Positions 10,846-20,951 of a stretch of 64,000 nucleotides of DNA are shown piece by piece. Positions within the stretch are counted from its first letter, which is position 1; each line of letters opens with the position of its first letter. Under the pieces are notes generated by a model, which did not search any database, was not told the origin of the DNA, and saw only the letters and a program-made list of their open reading frames with translations. The stretch comes from Haplosporangium gracile (taxonomy: Eukaryota; Mortierellomycota; Mortierellomycetes; Mortierellales; Mortierellaceae): positions 3,737-67,736 of the forward strand of contig JAAAUF010000075.1 of the NCBI GenBank assembly GCA_015499985.1. The letters run 5' to 3'. A program made the translations under genes and the position numbers.

Positions 10846-12310
10846 AGGATGTATCTTTTAAACCTAATCAAAACTGTTGCCTTTTTGAGGGGGCTTGTTT
10901 TGAGGATGAAATGTTGGACGTGTTACGCAACAAAGAACGACGTAGTTGTCAGGATAGCTCGTAGCGCTTGGCATAATGGGCGTCTTTGCTATTCGTTGAC
11001 AGCTTTTTTTTTGTTTTGACAAGGAACGTGCTGAAGCCTTTTTTTTTATCGTTCGAGAATAGGATTTGAGGAGAGGAGAGGAGAGGATAGCTCGATGGGA
11101 TGACGAAAATCTTTATCGGTGTCATGGTTTGGCAGGGTGGCGGCATTATCGTCATTTTTCTTTTTTTAGGGAAATTAAATCAATCGATGATTGACATGCG
11201 CCACCAAAATCTGAAAAGTTCTTTTTTTTTTTTTGTTTCTCGAACTGTCCCGTGCGTTTCTTGTCTATTTGACGGATCCGATCGGCAAATCGTGTTACTG
11301 TTGGTTCCCAGCCTTTCCTATTTCATTCATTATCACAAGTAAAAAGAGATCCTCTCTTTCATTTCGCCTTGTAGCAATATGTAGCAATGATCTAAATGAT
11401 CCAACAGGATTAACTACACCAAGGAAAAAAAAATGTCGCCTTTATGTCCAATAATTTAAGCGTAAGTGACAAAGCACCCAAGCACGCATGGACATTCGGA
11501 CAACCACACACCGCCATTACCCACCGTTTAGGAAAGAATGCACGAGAAATCAAAGTATAGACGTGAGGAAGAGTAAACACAAATGCACGAGTCAATGCTT
11601 GTCCGGGCAACAACAACACGTTGTCCTGACAGGAAGTGCGAATCAACTGCTGACGAGATGACTTTGCCCTATCCTCTCCTTGTGCTACTTGTTGTTGATA
11701 TTATAGTTGTTGTTGTTGTTGTTGTTATTTCAGCATGAGCAGAGCAGAAAGGGCTCAGGCAATTGTGTGCTATTGTCGAATTGACAGGGAGTGAGCGATC
11801 TCGTGCTATCCGGTGATAGGAAAGTGTTGGAACATGGTGATGGCATGGGTGTGGTGCTGTTGTTGTTGCTGATTGTGTGATAGCAAAAAAAAAAAGCAAA
11901 GCTATGGATGTACTGGCTATTGTGAACATAGTAGTTGTTGGATGGGGTGTAGAATCACTTTAATTATGAAATGAGCGTTTTCATGTGAGCGAGAGCGACA
12001 AGTGAGAGACATACGCGAAGGGACAACAGAGACAAGGGAGCCGCAGGCGGCACACACAAGAGTGTTGTAATGGGCCGTGTGGGAAACCAAATCGCAAATA
12101 GAGCGTTCGAATTTAATAATTTCATGTGACTGACATCATCGGAGGACTGACAACAGCAGACAGCACGAGTATATAAAGCATCTCTTCCTTGGTCACTCTG
12201 TCTGTTTCTTCATTCACTTTCCACTCTTTCTCTCTCTCTCTTCCATTCATTCAAACAACCTTCACTCTCACTTCCCCCTCATTCACCTACTCACCAACAA
12301 CATACTCAAA
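10846..12310. other. intergenic region
   Basis: No gene is supported. The stretch has T-runs near 11005, 11040 and 11221, a GAGGA run near 11070, a short (TTG)n run at about 11707-11729 and A-runs near 11885. Its last 150 bases hold a TATA-like box and a CT-rich 5' leader for the gene at 12311. Short ORFs on both strands here are low-complexity and show no family motif. Confidence 0.55.
12170..12177 (+). promoter_or_regulatory. TATA box-like element
   Basis: TATATAAA lies 134 bp in front of ATG 12311. Downstream of it is a pyrimidine-rich stretch (CTTCATTCACTTTCCACTC type) of the kind at which fungal transcripts start. This is one of the clearest core-promoter signals in the window and suggests a strongly expressed gene. 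It is assigned by position and sequence only. Confidence 0.55.
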
Positions 12311-14034
12311 ATGACCAACTGGGCCCACGTCAAGGTACTACTTACACTCCAACCACTCTTCGTTATTGAGAAAGAATAAAAATAAAATAAAAATAAAAAA
12401 GCCTCGGTTTCATTCGCGTCGATACTCCGTCTGCCTACATGCACACTGTAATGCATGCTTAGTTCTTCCTATTTACACACTCACACCCTCAGCACTCAAT
12501 ACTCACATCTTTCACGCGCTTTTATTCTATACACAAACAGATCCCCGCTACCCCCACCCCCAACCTCATCATCGTCAACAACATCAGCGAGGATGCCTCC
12601 GAGAAGACCGGTATGCTACACTTCTGCTACGAAATATGCATAAAAGCTAGATCATCATCGGAAACGCGAGAAAAAAGTGTTCTTTTCTAAACAACCAATC
12701 TTATCTTTTCTTCTCCTCACCTCAACAGTCAAGGATTTCTTCTTGTTCTGTGGAAAGATCCTCGAGTTCGAGCTCCAAAAGTAATTACTGCCGTTTTCTC
12801 TTTTCTTTTTTCCGAGCAACACGCCTTCAATGACATCAGCGACCGCCCATAATGGAAACTGCCGATACAGGACTTTGTTGCGACCGCAATCAAAAGAGAC
12901 CGGAGGACCGCAAAAAAGATATCAGAGACAATGAAGCATGACTGACCCAAGTGTTTGTATAATGTATTTCTTTTTTGTACCATTAGGGAGGGAGATCGTC
13001 AGGTTGCCCTTGTCCTCTTCGAGCGTGGTAAGGCTATTTGTTGCGTGTGAATGTACAATGTGGATTATGTTGGGGATAGCAGCAGAGGGTGTGCATTGGC
13101 GTCATCAAAAACAAAAAAGGCTTTAACACCATCCCCCATACCTTATCATAACAACAACACCCGCCCTCTCACTCACCCCCCTGCAGCACGATTTTCTCGC
13201 ACTTTTTTCGACCACGAGAGTCGCTTGTTTGTTTGGGGGGTTTAATGATAATGTCGGACCTTCCCATTACGTCCCGCCCTCTCTCAGTCAGTCCCTGCGT
13301 CTTGTGCTTATTGATCATCCTACTCATTGTTTTTCTCCTTAATGTTATTCCCATGGTATTTTAGAATCTGCTGCCAAGACTGCTTGCATGTTGACCAACG
13401 CCATGATTGTCAACAGTCAGATCTCGGTCAAGCCCTACTTTGAGGAGACCACCGACAACGACCACACTGCTCAGGAGAACAAGCCCAAGGTCACCGTCTT
13501 GGCCGAGATCCTCGCCGCTGGATACACTCTCCAGGATCAGATCATCGAGAAGGGTCTTGAAGTCGATGCCAAGTACGGTTTTACTAGCAGAATCCAAGCT
13601 TACGTCGAGGCTGCCAAGGCCCAGGCCAAGACTTTGGATGAGAAGTATCAGGTCACTGCCAAGGCCACCGAGATTGACCACAAGTACCACGTCCAGGACC
13701 GTGTCCACGCTGCCGTCGGCCAGGGTATTGATTACTCCACCCAGGTAAGTAATTTTCTCTTCTACTTCATTCCGCGACAAGGGATGCAAGACATGCGCTA
13801 TCTTTTTTCTTTTTTCTTTCGACGTCACTCATTCGTTCTATTTCTTCCTTTAATTTGCGGTAAAAACAGGCCCTTCAGACCGCCCCCGGTCAGAAGGTCG
13901 CTGGTGTTGCTACTCAGGTCAAGGAGCAGATCGCCGCCGTCCACTACGAGGCCCGTCGCCTTGCCGATGAGAAGAAGAGCAAGGCTGCCCCTGCTGCCTC
14001 CGCTGCCCCCGCTACCGAGGCCCTCGTTGCTTAA
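12311..14034 (+). CDS. vip1-like: RRM-domain protein, Vip1-like
   Basis: Six exons join in frame: 12311-12334, 12541-12610, 12729-12780, 12987-13027, 13365-13744 and 13870-14034, giving 243 aa. The N-terminal RRM (residues about 10-85) shows an RNP2-like LIIVNNI at the start and an RNP1-position stretch DRQVALVLFE, followed by AKTACMLTNAMIVN. After it comes an Ala/Lys/Gln-rich helical region (about 100-235) and an Ala/Pro tail ending ATEALVA. This order matches the fungal Vip1 family, a single-RRM protein of poorly known role. Four small 5' exons interrupt the RRM. A/T-rich 3' flanking sequence with AATAAA-like words lies near 14218-14230. The family call is good; the molecular role is not known. 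Confidence 0.85.
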
Positions 14035-14631
14035 ATGCGACAAAACAATCTGAAATGATTCGGTTCTTTTTCTAGCACACTCTTCCCATTGTTTTCAGTT
14101 TCGCTTCAAACTTGCATCGGTTTTTCTTCTTCCTTCGGGAAACTTTGAACGTCGTGTTCTTTATTTCCCACCCCTGTACTCTTTTTTTTCCCTCTCTTTT
14201 AATAACATGTAAGATAACAAAATAAAAAACACATTTCCCCAAAATATTAAGCAGTTGCGCAAGTCCACGAGGATGAATGTGGGATGTTAGACGTGTTTGA
14301 GAGTGTGTTGACTGGATGTAAGAAAGAATGTGCTTTTTTTATTTCAAGTAGCAGAGGACAGGGGTCACGACGGGTCGATATTTTTGGTTAGACCTTGTCA
14401 ATTATGAGTATTTTGTTAAGCAAATCTTCTATAACTGACAACAAAATCAATCTGTCCTGATCTCTCGTAGAAGAGTGATGGTCCTGCGGTATTTCCATGG
14501 TCGGGTCTATCGCAGCTATGATAGCGGGTGACTGTTTTCAGCGGATTTTTGGATCATCTTTGCCATTATCGTTCAAGTCAAGGCTGGTCCTGTTCCCGCG
14601 AGGGTGTTTGCATATTTATTTTGGTTCCCGT
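14035..14631. other. intergenic region (3' UTRs of convergent genes)
   Basis: This 600-bp stretch separates the Vip1-like gene from the convergent secreted-protein remnant. It is A/T-rich around 14160-14250 with poly(A)-signal-like AATAAA words. No coding potential is seen. Confidence 0.55.
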
Positions 14632-15167
14632 CTAAGGGAGAGCAGACATGCAGCCATAGTACTCATGAATATCGGTGAAAAGGTAATCTGAGCTGGCACC
14701 GCCAGCGTTCGCCTTTTTGTGCGTGTAGGCCTTTCCCTTGACGGTAATGGTGAGCTCCATATTGTTGGTGTTGTAAGCAAGCTTGATTCCAGGCAGACTG
14801 ACGACCTGTGCGTTTTGACCCCAAAGGAGATTTGTCTAGCTATTGTATTTGTTGAGCGCGATGACCAATCGGAACTGCAAATATCTGGGGCCTGCCACAG
14901 TGTCCATGTTCGGGCTGAAGTCATGGCCAAAGCTGACTGTGTTATACTTGGTAAGAGTGTAGCTGAAGCAGTCAGCCCTCTTGGTAAGCTTGCTAGTGCT
15001 GTTGGAGGCACTACAAGAAGAGGAAGAAAGTCAAGATGCAATATCATGGTTAGAGTATGTTGAACTGGGCACACAAAGCGGATTTTCAAAGCTGAGGACG
15101 CTTACGGAGTAGCAGAGGCGACGATGGCCAATAGAGCGACGGCAGTGGCGGTAACGGAGAACTTCAT
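14632..15167 (-). pseudogene. small secreted protein gene with an in-frame TAG
   Basis: On the minus strand, exon 1 (15167-15106) encodes a clear signal peptide, MKFSVTATAVALLAIVASA. After an intron (15105-15011), exon 2 (15010-14632) restores the frame. The product would be about 146 aa with a KR dibasic site soon after the signal peptide (LTKRADC), which may be a Kex2-type cut. Codon 79 is TAG (plus-strand 14836-14838), yet the reading frame is open and protein-like on both sides (FRLVIALNKYNS before, TNLLWGQNAQVV after) and ends at a normal TAG (14632-14634). The family is not recognised. A recent nonsense mutation, a sequencing error or read-through could each explain it. Confidence 0.65.
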
Positions 15168-15572
15168 TATGTTTGGTGGTGAAGGGAAGGGATGACTTGT
15201 GGGTTGCGAGAAAGGGATGACTTGTGGGTTGCGGGAAAGGGAACCTTTTATGCAAAATACTAACCGACATTAAATTCCTCAGTTGGCGTCGCACTCAACT
15301 GTTCCCAATGTTCTACTGCGACTCTCTCTACTTGCTCTTGGTGACCAAAATCAAACACGAAGGGAAGGCTCACTTTATTGACAAGCTCTCGCTGTTCTTT
15401 TTCTCTCTCTCTCTCTTTCTCTCTCTCGCTCCGAGGATGTGATATTCTAGTTTATGCAAACATAGTGCACTTCAATTCGGCTCTCTTGCGGCTGCTCACC
15501 GCGAGCGTGTTATCCCTCGACCTATAAGCAAGCAGGAAGTCTGCTGTTCTGAAGTTCAGACGTCCTCAGCCT

Positions 15573-15848
15573 TTGCCTGTTGGTGCGTTTCGTCTCTTTG
15601 CACGACAGCGAAAGTCCGTCCAAGCAACGCTGGACCAGTTCATATTCAATAACCCTGACCTGGATGCTGTGGAGATGGAGGAGCTGCGGTTCGATCGCTC
15701 TCCCAGGGGCCAGTATGTCATCCAACACATGACGGACGACAGGCATGCTCCGATCAAGTTCAGTCGCCGCAGATTCGTCGTCAAGGACGGCCACACAGAG
15801 GACGGGATGAAGATGTACAGCCGAATCTGGCTTTTATCGTCATTTTGA
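15573..15848 (+). pseudogene. orphan coding fragment
   Basis: This open stretch has balanced amino-acid use (VQATLDQFIFNNPDLDAVEMEELRF, RRRFVVKDGHTEDGM), unlike the low-complexity ORFs around it. It has no obvious promoter or full domain. It sits in the decayed island next to the hAT remnant and may be a piece of a larger repeated gene. I do not recognise the family. Confidence 0.35.
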
Positions 15849-16480
15849 TAGTGAAATTGATGATAAAAACTAGATTCGACTGTACAGTCATGCTTGATGT
15901 TAACTTTCTGCACGATTCAGAAAAGGAAACCTTTTTAAAAACTAACAAATACACGGTGCCTCGCCTCCCTTCTTCGCCTACTTTTCCTCTTCGGTGTCCT
16001 TTTTCATGAGCGAGGGTTGCATGATGAATCGATTGCTACTCTCTCAGTCTCTCAACTCAAGAAAGAAATGAAGATAGAACGACAAAAGCATGAAAGCGAC
16101 AATGTTGGAACGAGTAAAATACTTCCCCACTCCCCTGACTCTAAGGTGGGCTGTAGGATTTTTAATTGCTATTTTCTCCGAGAACTCTATCCTCTCCATC
16201 AGTTCGAGAAGTGCATTATTGTTTACTGACACTGGTGCATGAGCAACAAATAAGGAAGACGAAAAGGAGAGGACAACATAGAAATGAAAACAAACGCTGG
16301 CGTGGGTTCTGGTGAAAGGGAAAGTGTGGATATGACTCGAGCGGTGTTTCAATAAAGAAACGGACGGCGTGTCAACAAAGAAACGAACGGCAGGTGACTA
16401 AAAAGGAGGCAAAAGGTCAGTAAACAATCAATGAATAAAAGCGACAATTTGAAATGTAGATGGCGAGCCTTGATAACAAT
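15849..16480. other. intergenic, with one imperfect 24-bp tandem repeat
   Basis: No gene is seen. At 16343-16390 there are two imperfect copies of a 24-25 bp unit with the core AA(T/C)AAAGAAACG(G/A)ACGG. The rest is A/T-rich with no open frame of interest. Confidence 0.45.
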
Positions 16481-16567
16481 AACAGACAAAGGTAACTGAA
16501 CCCGGGACCAGAGACCTGCTCTCACATCAGGCCAGGTCTCTGACCACAGGACTATCAATTCTCTGTT
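16481..16567 (-). repeat. inverted-repeat, possibly tRNA-derived element
   Basis: This 87-bp unit starts with AACAGA and ends with its exact complement TCTGTT. Inside it lies a perfect 9-bp stem, AGAGACCTG (16510-16518) with CAGGTCTCT (16533-16541), around a 14-nt loop. On the minus strand it has weak tRNA-like words: ATAGTCCTGTGGTCAGAG where an A-box would be and GGTTCAGTTACC where a B-box would be. The T-arm does not fold and the B-box is off consensus, so this is not a working tRNA. It could be a SINE head or a chance hairpin. Confidence 0.3.
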
Positions 16568-16790
16568 ACTGGTAGAATATGGTCCGAGGTGGCCAAAATA
16601 AGTTTTGGCCATTGTCGCTCTGCGCCTTGTCCTTCTTTAGCGGCGTCTTCTCCCTCCAAGGTCATTTGCTTGGCCATGGCCGCCACTTCGTCAGGCTGCT
16701 GCTGTATGGTCATAGTCTCCAGCCTTTGTTCAAGCCCCAAGGCATCTTGTCCATTCAGGATGGAGTTGTGAGCAGGATGTCCATCCTACA
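16555..16790 (-). pseudogene. orphan coding fragment
   Basis: On the minus strand, about 75 codons look protein-like (DGHPAHNSILNGQDALG then LEQRLETMTIQQQPDEVAAM and EGEDAAKEGQ). There is no start with a promoter, and an in-frame TAG precedes it. I do not recognise the family. Its position beside the hAT remnant suggests a broken piece of a repeated gene. Confidence 0.3.
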
Positions 16791-17302
16791 GGTCAAATAT
16801 CTTGGCACTGTGAGAGACGATGGTTGGATTTCGATGGTGCTGGAGGCTTATTGTCAAAGCGGGAAGGTGTTGTGTGAAAGGATGTCGCCGTGCCTTTTCT
16901 CTCTCCTTTTTATACATATATAAAAAAAGGCCGTCCGAGACAAGCAAAAAAAGAAAAAGATACCGACGATCTGTTGATACATGTACAGAAAACGCCATGA
17001 TATGTGACTGATATTGTTACCGTTCAAACAAGCTTTTAGCTCTCATAAGCAGAACCTGACGGGAAACCCTTTCTTCTATATGAATATGAACATCTTATGC
17101 ATTTAGGGAGCCCCATACCACAGGGTCGGAATGAGGTGCCCCGCAATAAATCACTCCTCCAGAAATGGAGTGGCTTGCTTAGCTCTGATAAGCAGAAGAT
17201 CCATTAGACTCCCGCCTTATGCACTGTCTTATGCTGGTTACACGAGATCAAGCGAACAATTCCATGTTTGTGTTCTAGGTTATGTCAAGCGTATATTTTG
17301 TT

Positions 17303-19841
17303 CTAGTTTTTCTTTTCCTCTACCACGAGGCATGACTCGCGATATTTCTCAAAAAAATAGCTATCGTTTAAAAGCATATGGAAAAAGTTGCGGTAATTGA
17401 AGTTGGGCCTCCATGAGGGCATGAGAAGCCCTGCCTTGCTGAAAAGGCGTTCAGACTCGGACGATGAAGCCTGGGTACAATGGTATGCGCGGGAGAGACG
17501 TGCCAACAGAGGCAAGTTTTTTTTTGTTCGACTTCCAGAAATCCTGAGGCCGGTCCAGAAAGACTTGAACCATTTACTTGGGGTTTGAAGCATCGAAGCG
17601 CAATAACGGTCGATCTCACGGGACACCAATTCCTCATTCGTCTCCGCAAGGAGCTCGTCCGCGTCGGCGGCATTGTCAACAACAGCCGGGGGGTTAAGCT
17701 CATCTGCCATACTCAGCAGGGCATTCTGAGCCAGCCTTCTTGCCTTGGCCAGAAAGTCGGACTTACTATGGAAAAACTCGTAGTCGAAACAGCCCGGATT
17801 CAAAAATATGGCGACAAGGATGACCTCCGGCATCTGGTGGACGGTGAATCTGTGCTCAATCTCCTTCGTCAAAGCATCAGCCATCTTCTTGATTGGTCCG
17901 GTAGTGAATGTGGCGGGTGCTGGAAGGAGGCCATAAATTTTTGGGTATGCTGACGAGATGGTGGAGTATTTGGAATTACCGACCTCATTCGTAAGCTTGA
18001 CTGCCAGTCCAGCGTCAACAAATCGCAGAGCTCCTTGACTTCTGCACGCTCCTCTTCACTGAGTAGCCCCCCTTCATCTTTGTCGCTCTATCCACCTCCG
18101 ACTGAACCGACGACACAATAACGACCTCCAAGGCCACTGCCATCTCTCCAGAAAGCTCGTGTACTCTCCGCATCAAAGTCAACCTCGAATTCCAGCGGGT
18201 CTTGGTAGCGGTGACAAACTTGTAGACCTTCTTGTCAACTCTCATGTGCTCCTCATCCAAGGCCTTCTTTGCAGCACTGCAGCTTTTGAAGAATCTGACG
18301 ATCTCGTGACACTTCTCAAACAATCCACCGAAAGCCTTGGCCTTGTGAAACGCATCATTGATGCGGAGCTGAAGGACGTGGCTGGCGCAATGGATCCAAG
18401 CCAACATCTGCTGCCCCCTCTGCAGTTTTTCATTGTAAAGAGCAATGTCTTCCTCATGTTAGAGGCGCCGTTGGTCGTGGCAGCGGGCAACTCCCCCTCC
18501 AACCCCCATTCCTTGATAATCTTGCCTAATGAAAATATGCCAATAAGTATGTGAATGTGTGTATCTTAAATAGAAAAATAAAAGGCAGAGAAAACAGAAA
18601 AAATAATACAGAAAGAAATTGCCAACCTACCAAACTGCAAACAAATATAATCCGTATTTTGAGACTGCTGGATTGACATGCTTGAACAACGCTTTGAAAA
18701 TAGGAGACTGGAGGGCATGGAAGCTGATTCCAAGTCTTGTCACTAATGACAGGAGATAGTTAACGAACGCCTTTTTTTTCATCCGTCGGTTGTTGAAAGA
18801 TTCTCATGACATCCTCCCGAATGCCTTCGAAGCCTTTATTAAGAACTGGTCCTCCAGTCTTGACCTATTGCTGGACAAAGACCGCCAAATTCCTCTCCTG
18901 GACCGCCTCCTGCGCCGCTCGAAAGTCTTCCAACGCTCAACGGATATCGGTATGGCATTTGTCGATGTGAGACTGGCGAGCGGTAGGACCCCCGCATAGG
19001 CGAGATTATGTCCACAGATGATCTCGATTTCTTCCGTTCCTGCGGCTGTTACATTTTCCACGACCATCTTGACATGGCACACAACCTCTTTAACTTCCTC
19101 GTGGGCCGATGTCATGTATACATTTTTCTTGAAAAAGTGTCCGTGAATGCTGCGTTGCTGTGCGGACTTCTTGATTGGGACCTTGGCCAAAGCCTTGAGG
19201 CGGTGAGGAGCAAGGGCTTCGCAAAAACGTTCTTCTGGAATAGTGCCCAAAGGAAGGTCATACGCGGATTCCCAAGTCAGATTCTCGGTGGCAGCGGTGG
19301 TGGTGGTGGTGGTGGTGGTGGTGGGACGAGCTGGACTTTGAAGAACTTTCGCTAATATTACTTCCTGAGCGACCGATGACGTGAGTGATCGTTTGCCTTC
19401 ACGAACCTCGGCGCGCGTTGCTGCAGTGACCAACTAAAAAGAAAATGGCAAAGTAGACGTTTAAGTCAGTGTGGGCAGTCATTGACTTAGCTGAGTGAAA
19501 AAAAACAAAGCGTCTACCTACTAGAGATTGTGGGATGGCGTCAAAGCTGCCTTCAGTCGTGGCAGCTGGCTGCGATGGGGTTTGTGCCGCGCTTGCTGAC
19601 TAAAGCGTGTTGTCATCATCTGGAGGAAAATTCTCCTCGTTTTCTAATGTGCTTTGAAATTTCTCTCCCCAATCCTCCTCTCCAGGATTCTCCTCGTCCT
19701 CTGCCTCCGCCTCGTTATCGTCCTCGTCGTTGTCGTCAAACTCGGGTCTTCAAGTGCATCATAATCGTCGTAATCGTCCACTGTTGCGATAGGGAAGGGG
19801 CAGCCGAGGTGGATGCTCCACGTGAAGGTGTCATTCGCCAT
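17303..19841 (-). mobile_element. hAT-family transposase remnant (pseudogene)
   Basis: Read on the minus strand. The C-terminal piece (17884-17303) carries the hAT dimerisation signature SSSESERLFSKAG, followed by a typical ...YRNFFHMLLNDSYFF end. The middle piece (18407-18015) has MLAWIHCASHVLQLRINDAF and ATKTRWNSRLTLMRR, also typical of hAT transposases. The N-terminal part (19433-18804 and, before an intron-like gap, 19841-19530) has an acidic and Thr-rich start and no clear BED zinc finger. The frame is broken by a TGA near 18808, a frameshift near a G-run at about 18420 and another near 18010, so no active protein can be made. I could not find the terminal inverted repeats or the 8-bp target duplication; the limits given are those of the coding remnant. 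Confidence 0.8.
19297..19323 (+). repeat. (GGT)n microsatellite inside the transposase remnant
   Basis: About nine GGT units lie within the hAT remnant and encode a poly-Thr run on the minus strand. This may be an expansion that occurred after the copy stopped being selected. Confidence 0.7.
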
Positions 19842-20362
19842 GAATAGACACGCCCGGGCGTCTAGGTTTTTCACGTCCTTTCCTTGTTTGATTTATTTGC
19901 GAAAGAGGGGCAAGCATGAAATGAATAAAAAAAAAAGCAAGTGGAAACAGGACAACAATAGACGGATGGGTTAGAAGCACACAAAATGCCTTTTTTTTTT
20001 ATTTTTACAAGGGGGCGGCAGGAGTTGTCGTTTGCCGTCAGGAGAAATGCAAAATAAAACGGACATACAGGAATGAAATAAAAGCAATGTTATATTTATT
20101 TAGTGCCGAAGGCCAAACGGGGAACTGGGTAGAGCTGAGTAGCTGCAACGACTGAGTAATTGGGCAGCCTGGGTTCGGATGTAGGGCAAGAAGGATGGTT
20201 GGAGGTACAAATACTCAACGGACTGGCCATCCGTTCCGGCGATCTTTTTCTCTTCCTTTTTACCTACACTTTTTGTAATCTACACCTCACCGCACGTACC
20301 ATACACACACTATCCTCCTCTCCTCCCCAACTTTTTACGCGTTTCACGTTCCCTGTACACCA
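19842..20362. other. intergenic, with a GC-rich palindrome
   Basis: No gene is seen. A perfect 12-bp palindrome ACGCCCGGGCGT lies at 19850-19861, next to the presumed start of the hAT coding remnant. T/A runs occur near 19925 and 19990. The last 100 bases are CT-rich and lead into the secreted-protein gene at 20363. Confidence 0.5.
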
Positions 20363-20710
20363 ATGTCATCACATCACACCACTACTTCCTCCTCCTCCGA
20401 GCCATCACCATCATCACTCCGCACATCCATCCTCGCCACCGTCCTGTTATTCCTCACAACAACGACCATGACAGCAGTATCGGCCAAGGGCGGTCACTTT
20501 CCGGCGGCGGTGACAGACACGTCAGGTCCGTGCATCGAACGATGCTCCGTGAGCTACAAGAACGAGATAGCCAACTGCGTGATCAAGTTCCCCAACCCCA
20601 ACCTCGACCCTTACGGCAGGAACAATTGTAACCTCGACGTCGCCAATATGTTCCAGCGATGCAGTCAATCCTGCATCCCTGCCGCCGCTACCTTTACTGA
20701 CAGTCAGTAA
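20363..20710 (+). CDS. small secreted six-cysteine protein
   Basis: Single-exon ORF of 115 aa. After a Ser/Thr/His-rich start, residues about 20-41 form a hydrophobic signal sequence ending VSA, so cleavage before KGGHFP is likely. The mature part has exactly six cysteines (57, 61, 72, 89, 100, 104) in the mirror-symmetric pattern C-x3-C-x10-C-x16-C-x10-C-x3-C, which would suit two helices joined by disulfides. A later ATG at residue 36 would remove most of the signal sequence, so ATG 20363 is preferred. The family is not recognised; effector, cell-wall or adhesive roles are all guesses. Confidence 0.7.
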   Translation: MSSHHTTTSSSSEPSPSSLRTSILATVLLFLTTTTMTAVSAKGGHFPAAVTDTSGPCIERCSVSYKNEIANCVIKFPNPNLDPYGRNNCNLDVANMFQRCSQSCIPAAATFTDSQ

Positions 20711-20951
20711 AGAGGGGAGGAGGAGGAAAGGGTATATCATGTCCGAGAAGCATTTGAAGGGTAGGGAAAAGATGAAGGATGAGGATGGACGTGGAAAAAA
20801 TAAACGATACTTATATTCTATTTGCTGCTGCTGATTGCTATAAAATGAAGACTGTTTGCACTGAGTTTTGACATGTTTGTCTCATTCTCCTCATCCGAAT
20901 TTTGTTAATTGTGAAAGGGGTATCGAGGGAAGAGAAAAATAATAGCCCTTT

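Noticed and set aside
16481..16567. A working tRNA gene on the minus strand
   Set aside because: The hairpin gives an anticodon-like stem, but its loop is 14 nt, the T-arm does not fold and the B-box is off consensus.
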